A stretch of DNA of 64,000 bases from Planctomycetota bacterium (lineage in GTDB: Bacteria; Planctomycetota; UBA1135; UBA2386), in the NCBI GenBank assembly GCA_016794035.1, contig JAEUHS010000013.1:1-64000 (forward strand), in the 5' to 3' direction. Within the stretch, counting starts at the first letter, position 1. The number at the start of each line of letters is the position of its first letter. The position numbers were made by a program, and so were the translations under genes. Shown here piece by piece: positions 1-7,674 of this stretch. A model generated the notes under the pieces. The model saw only the letters and a program-made list of their open reading frames with translations, was not told where the DNA came from and did no database searches.

Positions 1-2
1 AG

Positions 3-206
3 ATGCTTGTTTGCCTGCTCGTGCTCGCCACCACGTCAAGCGCAGCGGCCGCGCAGTGCGGCGGCAGGACCTTTGTGGGCGGCTCTGTCCACTACAGCCA
101 GCCCTACCGCGCGCATGGCCATGTGCGCGCGCCGCAGCACGGTCACTACTACCACAGGTCGCGCCACTCCGCGTTTCGCCATTCGGGCGTCCGCCATCAT
201 CGGTAG
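3..206 (+). CDS. small secreted histidine-rich protein
   Basis: A 67-residue frame with a signal-peptide-like start (hydrophobic stretch at residues 2-17, then AAAAQC). The mature part is very rich in His, Arg, Ser and Tyr, with many single and paired histidines, which suggests metal binding in the periplasm. Its position at the head of a copper-efflux block fits such a role, but no family is recognised. The ATG lies three bases from the window edge, so a longer upstream start cannot be excluded. It is followed by an 84-base gap before the methyltransferase. Function is inferred from composition only. Confidence 0.45.
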   Translation: MLVCLLVLATTSSAAAAQCGGRTFVGGSVHYSQPYRAHGHVRAPQHGHYYHRSRHSAFRHSGVRHHR

Positions 207-290
207 CGAAGAGATCGAACGATTCCAACGAGACGAGCTGGCCTGTCCGCGCGCCCTATCGGGGCGCTCCCGGCTGCTCACTTTCATCTC

Positions 291-995
291 ATGAGCGACA
301 ACACCCAATCCGCGCCTGCCTTGGTGCCGGCACTGCGACATCGCGGCCTGACGTGGCTCTACGACTTCGTGATCGGTCCGACGACTCGGGAGCGAACGGT
401 CAAGGCGGCGATCGTCACGCACGCTCGCGTGGAGCCGGGGGCGCAGGTGCTCGACGTGGGAGCGGGCACCGGGTCGCTGGGGATCATGCTGAAACGATCC
501 CAGCCGGCCGCGACCGTGGTCGGTGTAGACGGGGATCCGCAGATCCTCGCGATTGCGCGACGCAAGGGTTCGGCAGCGGCCGCCGACGTCACATGGGTGG
601 AGGGCATGGCGCAGCGCCTGCCCTTCGAACGCAACCAGTTCGATCGCGTCGTCACGAGCCTTCTGCTCCACCACCTGGATGACGCTGCGAAGGCCGAGGC
701 GCTCGTCGAGATGCGGCGCGTTCTACGACCCGGTGGCACGCTGGTGGTCGCCGACTGGGATCGGCCGGGCGGGCCACTGATGCGCGCCGCATTCCTCCTG
801 GTCCGCCTTCTGGACGGCTGGGCCAACACTCGCGCGCATGCGGCCGGACAGCTTGCACCCGCGATCGCCAGGGCTGGCTTCGCGAATGTCGCGGCCGTCG
901 CGCACTTCAGTACGTGCTGTGGAACCCTGACCGTGTTCACCGCGACCAATCCGGTCGCGGGAGACGGTCCAAACTCGAACGGAGAACTACGATGA
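291..995 (+). CDS. class I SAM-dependent methyltransferase (UbiE/Methyltransf_11 type)
   Basis: A 234-residue protein with a standard Rossmann methyltransferase core. The SAM-binding glycine loop is LDVGAGTGSLG at about residues 54-64, followed by an acidic strand end (VGVDGD) and the LRPGGTLVVADW post-motif near residue 145. The substrate is not evident. The C-terminal part has a CC pair (HFSTCCGTL). Its stop codon overlaps the ATG of the next small gene (ATGA), so it is translationally coupled to the metal-efflux operon. Methyltransferases of this type often sit beside metal or metalloid resistance genes; whether this one acts on a metalloid, a lipid or a quinone cannot be told. Confidence 0.8.
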   Translation: MSDNTQSAPALVPALRHRGLTWLYDFVIGPTTRERTVKAAIVTHARVEPGAQVLDVGAGTGSLGIMLKRSQPAATVVGVDGDPQILAIARRKGSAAAADVTWVEGMAQRLPFERNQFDRVVTSLLLHHLDDAAKAEALVEMRRVLRPGGTLVVADWDRPGGPLMRAAFLLVRLLDGWANTRAHAAGQLAPAIARAGFANVAAVAHFSTCCGTLTVFTATNPVAGDGPNSNGELR

Positions 996-1102
996 GAACG
1001 ATCTTGACTCGACTTGCTGTGCTGCGCACCGGCGCGCTGCTGTCTGCCTTCTTGATTGCCTTGTGTGCTGCGTGCCACGGCACCGGGTCCGGCTGCCACT
1101 AG
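992..1102 (+). CDS. 36-residue secreted or lipoprotein-like peptide
   Basis: A very short frame starting at the ATG that overlaps the preceding stop codon (ATGA). It encodes a basic N-terminus, one hydrophobic segment (about residues 10-28), and a short tail with Cys and His (CAACHGTGSGCH). The shape fits a small lipoprotein or membrane peptide with a metal-ligand tail, just upstream of an outer-membrane efflux gene. The lipobox is imperfect (LCAAC). No family is recognised. The start is chosen for the stop/start coupling. Confidence 0.45.
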   Translation: MRTILTRLAVLRTGALLSAFLIALCAACHGTGSGCH

Positions 1103-1144
1103 AGGCCCCACGTCGCCTGCCCCCGGGCGGGCCACCGATCAACC

Positions 1145-2500
1145 ATGAACGCTACCTCGACGATTGCTCGGTCTGCTGCGTGCATGCTGCTGGCTCTCGG
1201 GAGTTGCGTCGGCACCCCGGCAGAGGGCGAGCAGCGAGCACGCGAAGACCTGGCGCGGGTTCGCTCTGGCTATCGGCTAGGTGATGCCGCGCCCAGCGTG
1301 CCCGCACTCACGACGGCGTCACCGCTCAGTGACTACTTGCGCTTTGCGGTGTTCAAGCATCCGAGCATCGAGGCGGCGTACTACGGTTGGGCAGCAGCAG
1401 TCGAGCGGATCACGGTGACCCGCTCCCTGCCGGATCCGAGGCTCACGTTCGAGGCAGACGTGACGCGCATGATCGAGGCGCTGATGCCGGGCCTGATGGT
1501 GGACCTTCCTGGCCCAGGCAAGCTGGCCGCTGCAGGGGCGGCCGCGGCACAGGAAAGCCGGGCAAGCTACTTCAGCTTCGAAAAGGCGATCCTGCGCGTC
1601 GCGGTTGCGGTCAAGACCGCGTACTACCGGATCCACTTCCTCGATGAGAATCTGCGAGTGCAACGGGCCACGCTTGCACTGCTTGGCGACTTGGAGCTAC
1701 TTGCCCGTAGCCAGAACGCAGCCGGCCGAGTGACTCTTCAGGACGTCCTGCGTGCCCAGATCGAGCAGGAGCAGGTCCGGACGCAGATCGAAAACCTGGA
1801 GGATTCGCGAGTGCCGTTGCTCGCCGAGCTGAAGGCCGCTCTCGGCCTTGGCCCAGGGGACGCCGATCCGCCGATTCCTGCCACGTTCGAGTCGTCGCCC
1901 GAGGCGGAGTCCGCGGACGTGCTGCTGCAGACAGCCCTAGCCCGCAACCCCGCACTTCGTCAGATGGAGGCCGACGTTCGCGCCGCCGAAGCCATGTTGC
2001 GGCTCGCGGAGAAGTCGGGCGTACCGGACTTCTCGCTCGGGCTCGAAGCCGACGTGAAGGCAAGTCCCGTGATGCTGCGGCCATCCGCGAGTGCCACGTT
2101 GCCGATCTGGCGCGACAAGATCGCGGCGGAGATCGCGGGGGCGCAGGCGCAGAAGCTCGCTGCGGCCGCGCGTCTCTCGGCCGAACAGGTCACCGTTGCG
2201 GCAGAACTGGCAGTGATGCTGTTCATGTATCGCGAGAGCCGCAGGGAGATCGAACTGCTGGCCCAGCGTCTGATCCCCAAAGCTCGACAGTCCCTGGAGG
2301 CGGCGCGACCCGCCTACTCGACCGGTCGCGCCGGGTTTCTCGATGTAATCGATGCGCAGCGCCAGCTGCTGATGTTCGAGCTGTCGCTCGTCGACGCACG
2401 CACGCGGCGCGAGCTTGCCCTGGCCTCGGTTTCGTTGGCGATCGTGGGACTTCCCCCGGAGGGAGCCCCCGTGCTCGACCCCAAGGAGACGGAACGATGA
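1145..2500 (+). CDS. TolC-family outer-membrane efflux lipoprotein (CusC-like)
   Basis: A 451-residue outer-membrane factor of a tripartite metal-efflux pump. The N-terminus has a lipoprotein signal ending LALGSC, so Cys21 would be acylated. The two halves show the internal repeat typical of TolC proteins: long Ala/Leu/Gln/Glu-rich helices with the pattern ASPLSDYLRFAVFKHPSIEAA near residue 58 and LLQTALARNPALRQME near residue 260. The ATGA at its 3' end couples it to the CusB-like adaptor. With the next two genes it forms a complete CusCBA-type system that would export Cu(I)/Ag(I) from periplasm to outside. The metal is inferred from neighbours (CopA, CopZ, CorE-like sigma factor). Confidence 0.9.
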   Translation: MNATSTIARSAACMLLALGSCVGTPAEGEQRAREDLARVRSGYRLGDAAPSVPALTTASPLSDYLRFAVFKHPSIEAAYYGWAAAVERITVTRSLPDPRLTFEADVTRMIEALMPGLMVDLPGPGKLAAAGAAAAQESRASYFSFEKAILRVAVAVKTAYYRIHFLDENLRVQRATLALLGDLELLARSQNAAGRVTLQDVLRAQIEQEQVRTQIENLEDSRVPLLAELKAALGLGPGDADPPIPATFESSPEAESADVLLQTALARNPALRQMEADVRAAEAMLRLAEKSGVPDFSLGLEADVKASPVMLRPSASATLPIWRDKIAAEIAGAQAQKLAAAARLSAEQVTVAAELAVMLFMYRESRREIELLAQRLIPKARQSLEAARPAYSTGRAGFLDVIDAQRQLLMFELSLVDARTRRELALASVSLAIVGLPPEGAPVLDPKETER

Positions 2501-3972
2501 AGCGTTCACTACAAGTCGTGTTGGCTGCTGCTCTGATCGCGCTCGGCGTGGCAATCGGCTACTCGTTGCATGGCAGGTCCCCGAAATCTGCCGCCGAAAG
2601 CCGTAATGGGCCGGCCGCAACGTCGCAGCAGGTGTGGACGTGCTCGATGCACCCGCAGGTGCGGTTGGATCGGCCCGGCAAGTGCCCGATCTGTGCGATG
2701 CCCCTGATCCCGGCCGGCGGCGAGCAGGGAGCGGCGGGCGGCGCGCCACTCCTGCAACTGTCGGAACACGCCGTGGCCATGGCGAGCGTCGACACCGCGC
2801 CGGTCGAACGGCGTGAGCTGTCGCGCGAACTGCGCACCGTAGGCAAGGTGGAGTTCAACGAGTCTTCGCTCGCGACCATCACGCCGCGCGTGGACGGCTA
2901 CGCAGAACGTCTGTTCGTGAACTTCACTGGCGTGGCCATCAACAAGGGCGACCACCTCGCCGAGGTCTACAGTCCCGAACTGCTTGTTGCGCAGCAGGAG
3001 TTGTTGATCGCATCGCAGGACGAGCGAAGCGGTCCGCTGGTGGAGACCGCGAAGACGAAGCTGAGGTTGCTCGGCCTCACGGAAGCGCAGGTGGCCAATC
3101 TGGTCGAGAAGCGCCAGATCACCGAGCGCATCACGCTGTATTCACCCATCGATGGCACGGTGATCGAGAAGCTCGTCGTCGACAAGGCTGCGTTCAAGGC
3201 TGGCGAACCGCTGTTCCGTATTGCCAACCTGGAGTCGGTCTGGGTCTACGTCGACGTCTACGAGTACGACCTACCGTGGATCCGCTTCGGCCAGAAGGTG
3301 TCGATCATTGCCGAAGCAGTTCCTGGGGCGACGTTCGAAGGCATGGTGACCTTCGTGCAGCCGATCGTGAACGATCTCACGCGTACGATCCGCGTGCCCG
3401 TGCACGTCGTGAACTCGGACCAGAAACTGAAGCCGGGGATGTTCGTGTCGGTAGTGGTGCACGCCGCCCTCGGCCCCGCCGGCGAAGCCAGGCCGACCGG
3501 GCTCGAAGGCAAGTACTCGTGCCCGATGCACCCTCAGGTCGTTCGCGACGCAAGAGGGCCATGCCCGATCTGCGAGATGCCCCTCGAAACTGTTCCGGGC
3601 GCGCCGTCGGGCGCGACACCTGCTGCTCCCGGCCTCGCGATTCCCGTGACAGCAGTCCTCGACAGCGGCACCCGCAAGCTCGTCTACGTCGAGAAGGCGG
3701 CGGGGTTGTTCGAGCCGCGCGAAATCGTGATCGGACCTCGCTCAGGGACCTACTGCTCGGTCAGCAAGGGGCTCGACGAGGGAGAGCGCGTCGTCGTGCG
3801 CGGCAACTTCTTCATCGACAGCCAGTTTCAACTGCAGGGACAGCCGAGCCTGCTCTATCCCGGCGGCCTGCACGCGAGCATGGGCCACCAGCATGGTGGG
3901 GACCGGCCGACCAACCCGCCAAAGCAGCCCGCACCTGCAACGCAGGACGAGCACTCTGGTCACAAACGCTGA
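2497..3972 (+). CDS. heavy-metal RND efflux periplasmic adaptor with two metal-binding domains (CusB-like)
   Basis: A 491-residue membrane-fusion protein with an N-terminal signal anchor (about residues 4-24). It carries two short heavy-metal-binding domains of the form C-x-MHP...CPIC-x-MPL: one near the N-terminus (Cys49, Met51, His52, Cys63, Cys66, Met68) and one in the C-terminal third (Cys342, Met344, His345, Cys356, Cys359, Met361). Between them lie the usual barrel-sandwich, alpha-hairpin and beta-barrel regions (AEVYSPELLVAQQELL, LYSPIDGTVIEKL, LKPGMFVSVVV). The tail is His-rich (HASMGHQHGGD, DEHSGHKR). The start overlaps the CusC-like stop. Two such domains in one adaptor is more than usual and suggests strong metal capture before delivery to the pump. 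Confidence 0.92.
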   Translation: MKRSLQVVLAAALIALGVAIGYSLHGRSPKSAAESRNGPAATSQQVWTCSMHPQVRLDRPGKCPICAMPLIPAGGEQGAAGGAPLLQLSEHAVAMASVDTAPVERRELSRELRTVGKVEFNESSLATITPRVDGYAERLFVNFTGVAINKGDHLAEVYSPELLVAQQELLIASQDERSGPLVETAKTKLRLLGLTEAQVANLVEKRQITERITLYSPIDGTVIEKLVVDKAAFKAGEPLFRIANLESVWVYVDVYEYDLPWIRFGQKVSIIAEAVPGATFEGMVTFVQPIVNDLTRTIRVPVHVVNSDQKLKPGMFVSVVVHAALGPAGEARPTGLEGKYSCPMHPQVVRDARGPCPICEMPLETVPGAPSGATPAAPGLAIPVTAVLDSGTRKLVYVEKAAGLFEPREIVIGPRSGTYCSVSKGLDEGERVVVRGNFFIDSQFQLQGQPSLLYPGGLHASMGHQHGGDRPTNPPKQPAPATQDEHSGHKR

Positions 3973-3987
3973 GCCAGGGAGCGAGAC

Positions 3988-6900
3988 ATGGTCAACGCCG
4001 TCATTCGCTGGTGCCTAGCCAACGCCTTCCTGATGGTCCTGGCGATGGCCGGGCTCGTCGCGGCCGGCCTGTGGGCGATCCGCAACACGCCGGTCGATGC
4101 GATCCCGGACATCGGCGAGAAGCAGGTGATCGTCTACGCCGACTGGGCCGGCCGCAGCCCCCAGGACGTCGACGATCAGGTCACCTATCCGCTGACGACG
4201 AGCCTGACCGGCACGCCCGGCGTGAAGGCGATCCGTTCGATGTCCGGGTTCGGCTTCGCGATGGTCTTCGTCATCTTCAAGGACGAGGTCGACTACTACT
4301 GGGCTCGTTCGCGCGTGCTCGAACGCATGAACGTGGCACAGCAGCGGCTGCCGATGGGGGTCGTGCCCGTGCTCGGCCCCGACGCGACCGCGCTCGGCCA
4401 GGTCTACTGGTACACGATCGAAGGCGAAGGGTTCGATCTCGCCGAGCTGCGCTCGGTCCAGGACTGGTTCGTGCGCTACCAGCTGCAGGCGGTCGAGGGC
4501 GTCAGTGAGGTCGCGAGCATCGGCGGCTTCGTCAAGCAGTACCAGATCGACCTGCATCCTGATCGGATGCGTGCCCATCGCGTCACGCTGATGGATGTCT
4601 ACGAGGCCGTCCGGAAGAGCAACATCGACGTCGGTGCCAAGGTCGTAGAGAACGCCGGCATCGAGTTCTTCATCCGCGGTATCGGCTTCGTCAAGACGGT
4701 CGAGGATCTCGAACGAGTCGTGATTCGCGAGGAAGGCGGCACGCCGGTGCTGTTGCGTAGCGTCGCGACGGTGCAACTCGGCCCGGACTTCCGCCGAGGA
4801 TCACTCGACAAGGCCGGCGTCGAGACGGTTGGTGGCGTCGTTCTGATGCGTTACGGCGAAAACCCACGCGAGGTCTTGGCTCGAGTCAAGGCGAAGCTGG
4901 CCCAGCTCGTGGCGGGCCTGCCGACCAAGAAGCTGGCCGATGGCCGTGAGTCGAAGATCTCCATCATTCCGTTCTATGACCGTACGACGATCGTCGACGA
5001 GACAATCGACACGCTGAAGGAGGCGCTGTTCGAGGAGCTGTTGCTGGCGAGTCTGGTGATCCTCTTCTTCCTGATGCACCTACGAACGACGGTGACGGTC
5101 TTGCCGACCCTGCCGTTGGCCATCGCTTCGTCGTTCCTGCTCATGTACGCGTTCGGGATCGACAGCAACATCATGTCGCTCGCCGGACTCGCGATCGCGA
5201 TCGGCGACGTCGCCGACATGGGCATCATCATGGCCGAGAACATCTACCGTCGGATGGCCGCGGCCACGGCGGAGGAGAAGGCGACCAAGGGTCACCTCGG
5301 CTTGGTGTACGAAGGCGCGACGGAAGTCGCAGGGGCCATCGTCACCGCCGTTACGAACACGATCGTCTCGTTCATCCCCGTGTTCTTCCTGACCGATCAG
5401 GAAGGCAAGCTCTTCCGCCCGCTCGCGTTTACGAAGACGTTCGCGATCGGAGCTTCGGTCGTGCTGGCGATCACGGTCGTGCCGTTCGTCTGCTATCTGC
5501 TCTTCCGGCCGGTGCAGTGGGGGCGGCGCATCACCCTCGGCGTTGCCGCCGCCATCGGCTTGCTCGCCATGGTCGCGACGCACATGGCGTTCCAGTGGGG
5601 ACTCGATGTGGGGCACGGCAGCGGCTGGCTCATCGCCAGCGCGGTGGGCCTTGGCATGGCACTCTGCGTCGTGCGCATGACCCGCGAACGCTTCCTGCCG
5701 CTTGAAGCGAATCCGGTGTCGCGCGCTGTCGCGAGGGTCTACGCGCCGACGCTGCATTGGGTGTTGGGGCACAAGAAGCTGTTCCTGGCTGCGCCCGCGC
5801 TCGTGCTGTTTGCCGGCTTCTCGGTGTGGCTGGGGATCGGCCAGACGCTCTACCCGGTCGAGGTGATCGCGAACGTGTTCGCGAGCAAGCCGGCATCGCC
5901 GGAATTGAAGCGCCTGATGCATCTGCCGGAAGATGTCGCTGCAACTCGTCCGCTGCTCGAACTGGACCAACTCCGGTGGCAGCGCGTTCGGGACCGCGAC
6001 GGCAGCGAATCCTCGCGCCTCTTGTGGCGGCGTCAGGATCCCACGGACCGCGACGCCGAGACCGCCGCCGGTCTCAGCGTGGTCCAGGAGACGCGGATCC
6101 TGCCGGGACTCGGTCGTGAGTTCATCCCATCGCTCGACGAGGGATCGTTCCTCTACATGCCCTCGCTGCTACCGCAGGGCTCGCTCTCGCGTGCGGTCGA
6201 GGTGAACAGCAAGCAAGACTTGGCCATCGCCACCGTGCCGGAGGTCGAGTCCGTCGTCGGCAAGATCGGGCGCGCCGAGTCGGCGCTCGATCCCGCGCCG
6301 ATCGGGATGATGGAGTCGATCGTCGTGCTGAAGCCGGAAGAGCAGTGGCGGATGCTCCCGGTCGAACGGTTCTTCCGTGGTTGGCCGGACTGGCTGAAGG
6401 CTCCGCTCGCGTGGGCGTGGCCCGAGCAACGCCGCATCACCAAGGGCGAGATCCTGACGGAGTTGCAGGAGCGGACCGCCATCCCCGGAGTGCTGCCGAC
6501 TTGGCTGCAGCCGATCCAGACTCGGCTCGTCATGCTGCAAACGGGCTTCCGCGCCATGATGGGAGTCAAGGTCTTCGGCTCCGACCTGAAGGAGATCGAG
6601 CGCATCGGGTTGCAGATCGAGCGGCTGCTACGCGAAGTGCCGGGCGCTACTGACGTCGTCGCCGATCGCATCGTCGGTAAGCCCTACATCCAGATCGCGA
6701 TCGACCGCGACCGCATCGCCCGTTACGGCGTCAACATCCGCGACGTCCAGGACACCGTCGAGATGTCACTCGGTGGTATGAATCTGATGGAGTCGGTGGA
6801 AGGGCGCGAGCGGTATCCGATCCGAGTGCGACTGGCGCGCGACTTCCGCGAGGACATCAGTGCCATCGAGCGCGTGAACGTGCCCGCTGCGAACGGAGCA

Positions 6901-7674
6901 CAGGTGCCGTTGGCTCAGCTGGCCACCATCGAGACCGTGCTCGGCCCGCAGGAGATCAAGGGTGAGCGCGGGTTGCTCGTCGGCTACGTGACGATGAACA
7001 CGCGCGATCGCGACGAGGTCAGCGTCGTGCAGGACGCGGAGGTGCTGCTACAGCAAGCCGTGAAGGACGGTCGGCTGCAGTTGCCCGCGGGCTACTACTG
7101 GGAATGGTCCGGCCAGTTCGAGAACCAGGTCCGTGCCACGGCGCGCATGCGGATCCTCGTGCCGATCACGCTCGGGATCATGTTCGTCATGCTCTACCTC
7201 GGATTCCGTCGCTGGTGGATCGCCCCGGTGATCTTCTTCGGCGTGCTGGTGTCGGCGAGCGGCGGGTTCCTGATGCTCGGACTGTGGGGGGTGAACCTCT
7301 CGGTCGCCGTTTGGGTCGGGTTCCTCGTGCTTTTCGGGGTCGTCGACGACGACGGCGTCGTGATTGCCACCTACCTCGAAGACGTGTTCCAGGAGAAGCG
7401 GTTCACATCGGTCCAGCAGATCCGCGATGCCGTGTTGGAGGCCGGGCTCAAGCGCATTCGGCCATGTTTGATGACCACCGCGACCACGGTGTTCGGCCTC
7501 ATGCCCATCTTCTGGTCGACGGGGCGCGGCAGTGACGTGATGCAGCCGATGGCGATTCCCATCATGGGCGGGATGGCCGTGAGCCTCATCACCTTGTTCA
7601 TCGTGCCCTGTTTCTTCTGCGCGATCGAGGAATGGAAATGGCGACGTACCCAGGTCTCAGCGAGAGCAGTGTGA
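3988..7674 (+). CDS. CusA/CzcA-family heavy-metal efflux RND pump
   Basis: A 1228-residue inner-membrane proton antiporter, longer than the roughly 1040 usual for CusA. The N-terminal signature VDAIPDIGEKQVIVY, the WARSRVLERM segment and the TM4 proton-relay Asp (AIGDVADMGIIMAEN, about residue 410) place it in the heavy-metal RND family. Two things are unusual. About 90 residues (about 618-706) are inserted just before the second porter region, which resumes at LGREFIPSLDEG. The TM10 relay segment reads GVVDDDGVVIATYL instead of the AEFGVV/AETGLV form with Glu. Its 3' end overlaps the start of the ATPase gene. Substrate Cu(I)/Ag(I) is inferred from context; a related divalent metal is possible. 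Confidence 0.93.
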   Translation: MVNAVIRWCLANAFLMVLAMAGLVAAGLWAIRNTPVDAIPDIGEKQVIVYADWAGRSPQDVDDQVTYPLTTSLTGTPGVKAIRSMSGFGFAMVFVIFKDEVDYYWARSRVLERMNVAQQRLPMGVVPVLGPDATALGQVYWYTIEGEGFDLAELRSVQDWFVRYQLQAVEGVSEVASIGGFVKQYQIDLHPDRMRAHRVTLMDVYEAVRKSNIDVGAKVVENAGIEFFIRGIGFVKTVEDLERVVIREEGGTPVLLRSVATVQLGPDFRRGSLDKAGVETVGGVVLMRYGENPREVLARVKAKLAQLVAGLPTKKLADGRESKISIIPFYDRTTIVDETIDTLKEALFEELLLASLVILFFLMHLRTTVTVLPTLPLAIASSFLLMYAFGIDSNIMSLAGLAIAIGDVADMGIIMAENIYRRMAAATAEEKATKGHLGLVYEGATEVAGAIVTAVTNTIVSFIPVFFLTDQEGKLFRPLAFTKTFAIGASVVLAITVVPFVCYLLFRPVQWGRRITLGVAAAIGLLAMVATHMAFQWGLDVGHGSGWLIASAVGLGMALCVVRMTRERFLPLEANPVSRAVARVYAPTLHWVLGHKKLFLAAPALVLFAGFSVWLGIGQTLYPVEVIANVFASKPASPELKRLMHLPEDVAATRPLLELDQLRWQRVRDRDGSESSRLLWRRQDPTDRDAETAAGLSVVQETRILPGLGREFIPSLDEGSFLYMPSLLPQGSLSRAVEVNSKQDLAIATVPEVESVVGKIGRAESALDPAPIGMMESIVVLKPEEQWRMLPVERFFRGWPDWLKAPLAWAWPEQRRITKGEILTELQERTAIPGVLPTWLQPIQTRLVMLQTGFRAMMGVKVFGSDLKEIERIGLQIERLLREVPGATDVVADRIVGKPYIQIAIDRDRIARYGVNIRDVQDTVEMSLGGMNLMESVEGRERYPIRVRLARDFREDISAIERVNVPAANGAQVPLAQLATIETVLGPQEIKGERGLLVGYVTMNTRDRDEVSVVQDAEVLLQQAVKDGRLQLPAGYYWEWSGQFENQVRATARMRILVPITLGIMFVMLYLGFRRWWIAPVIFFGVLVSASGGFLMLGLWGVNLSVAVWVGFLVLFGVVDDDGVVIATYLEDVFQEKRFTSVQQIRDAVLEAGLKRIRPCLMTTATTVFGLMPIFWSTGRGSDVMQPMAIPIMGGMAVSLITLFIVPCFFCAIEEWKWRRTQVSARAV

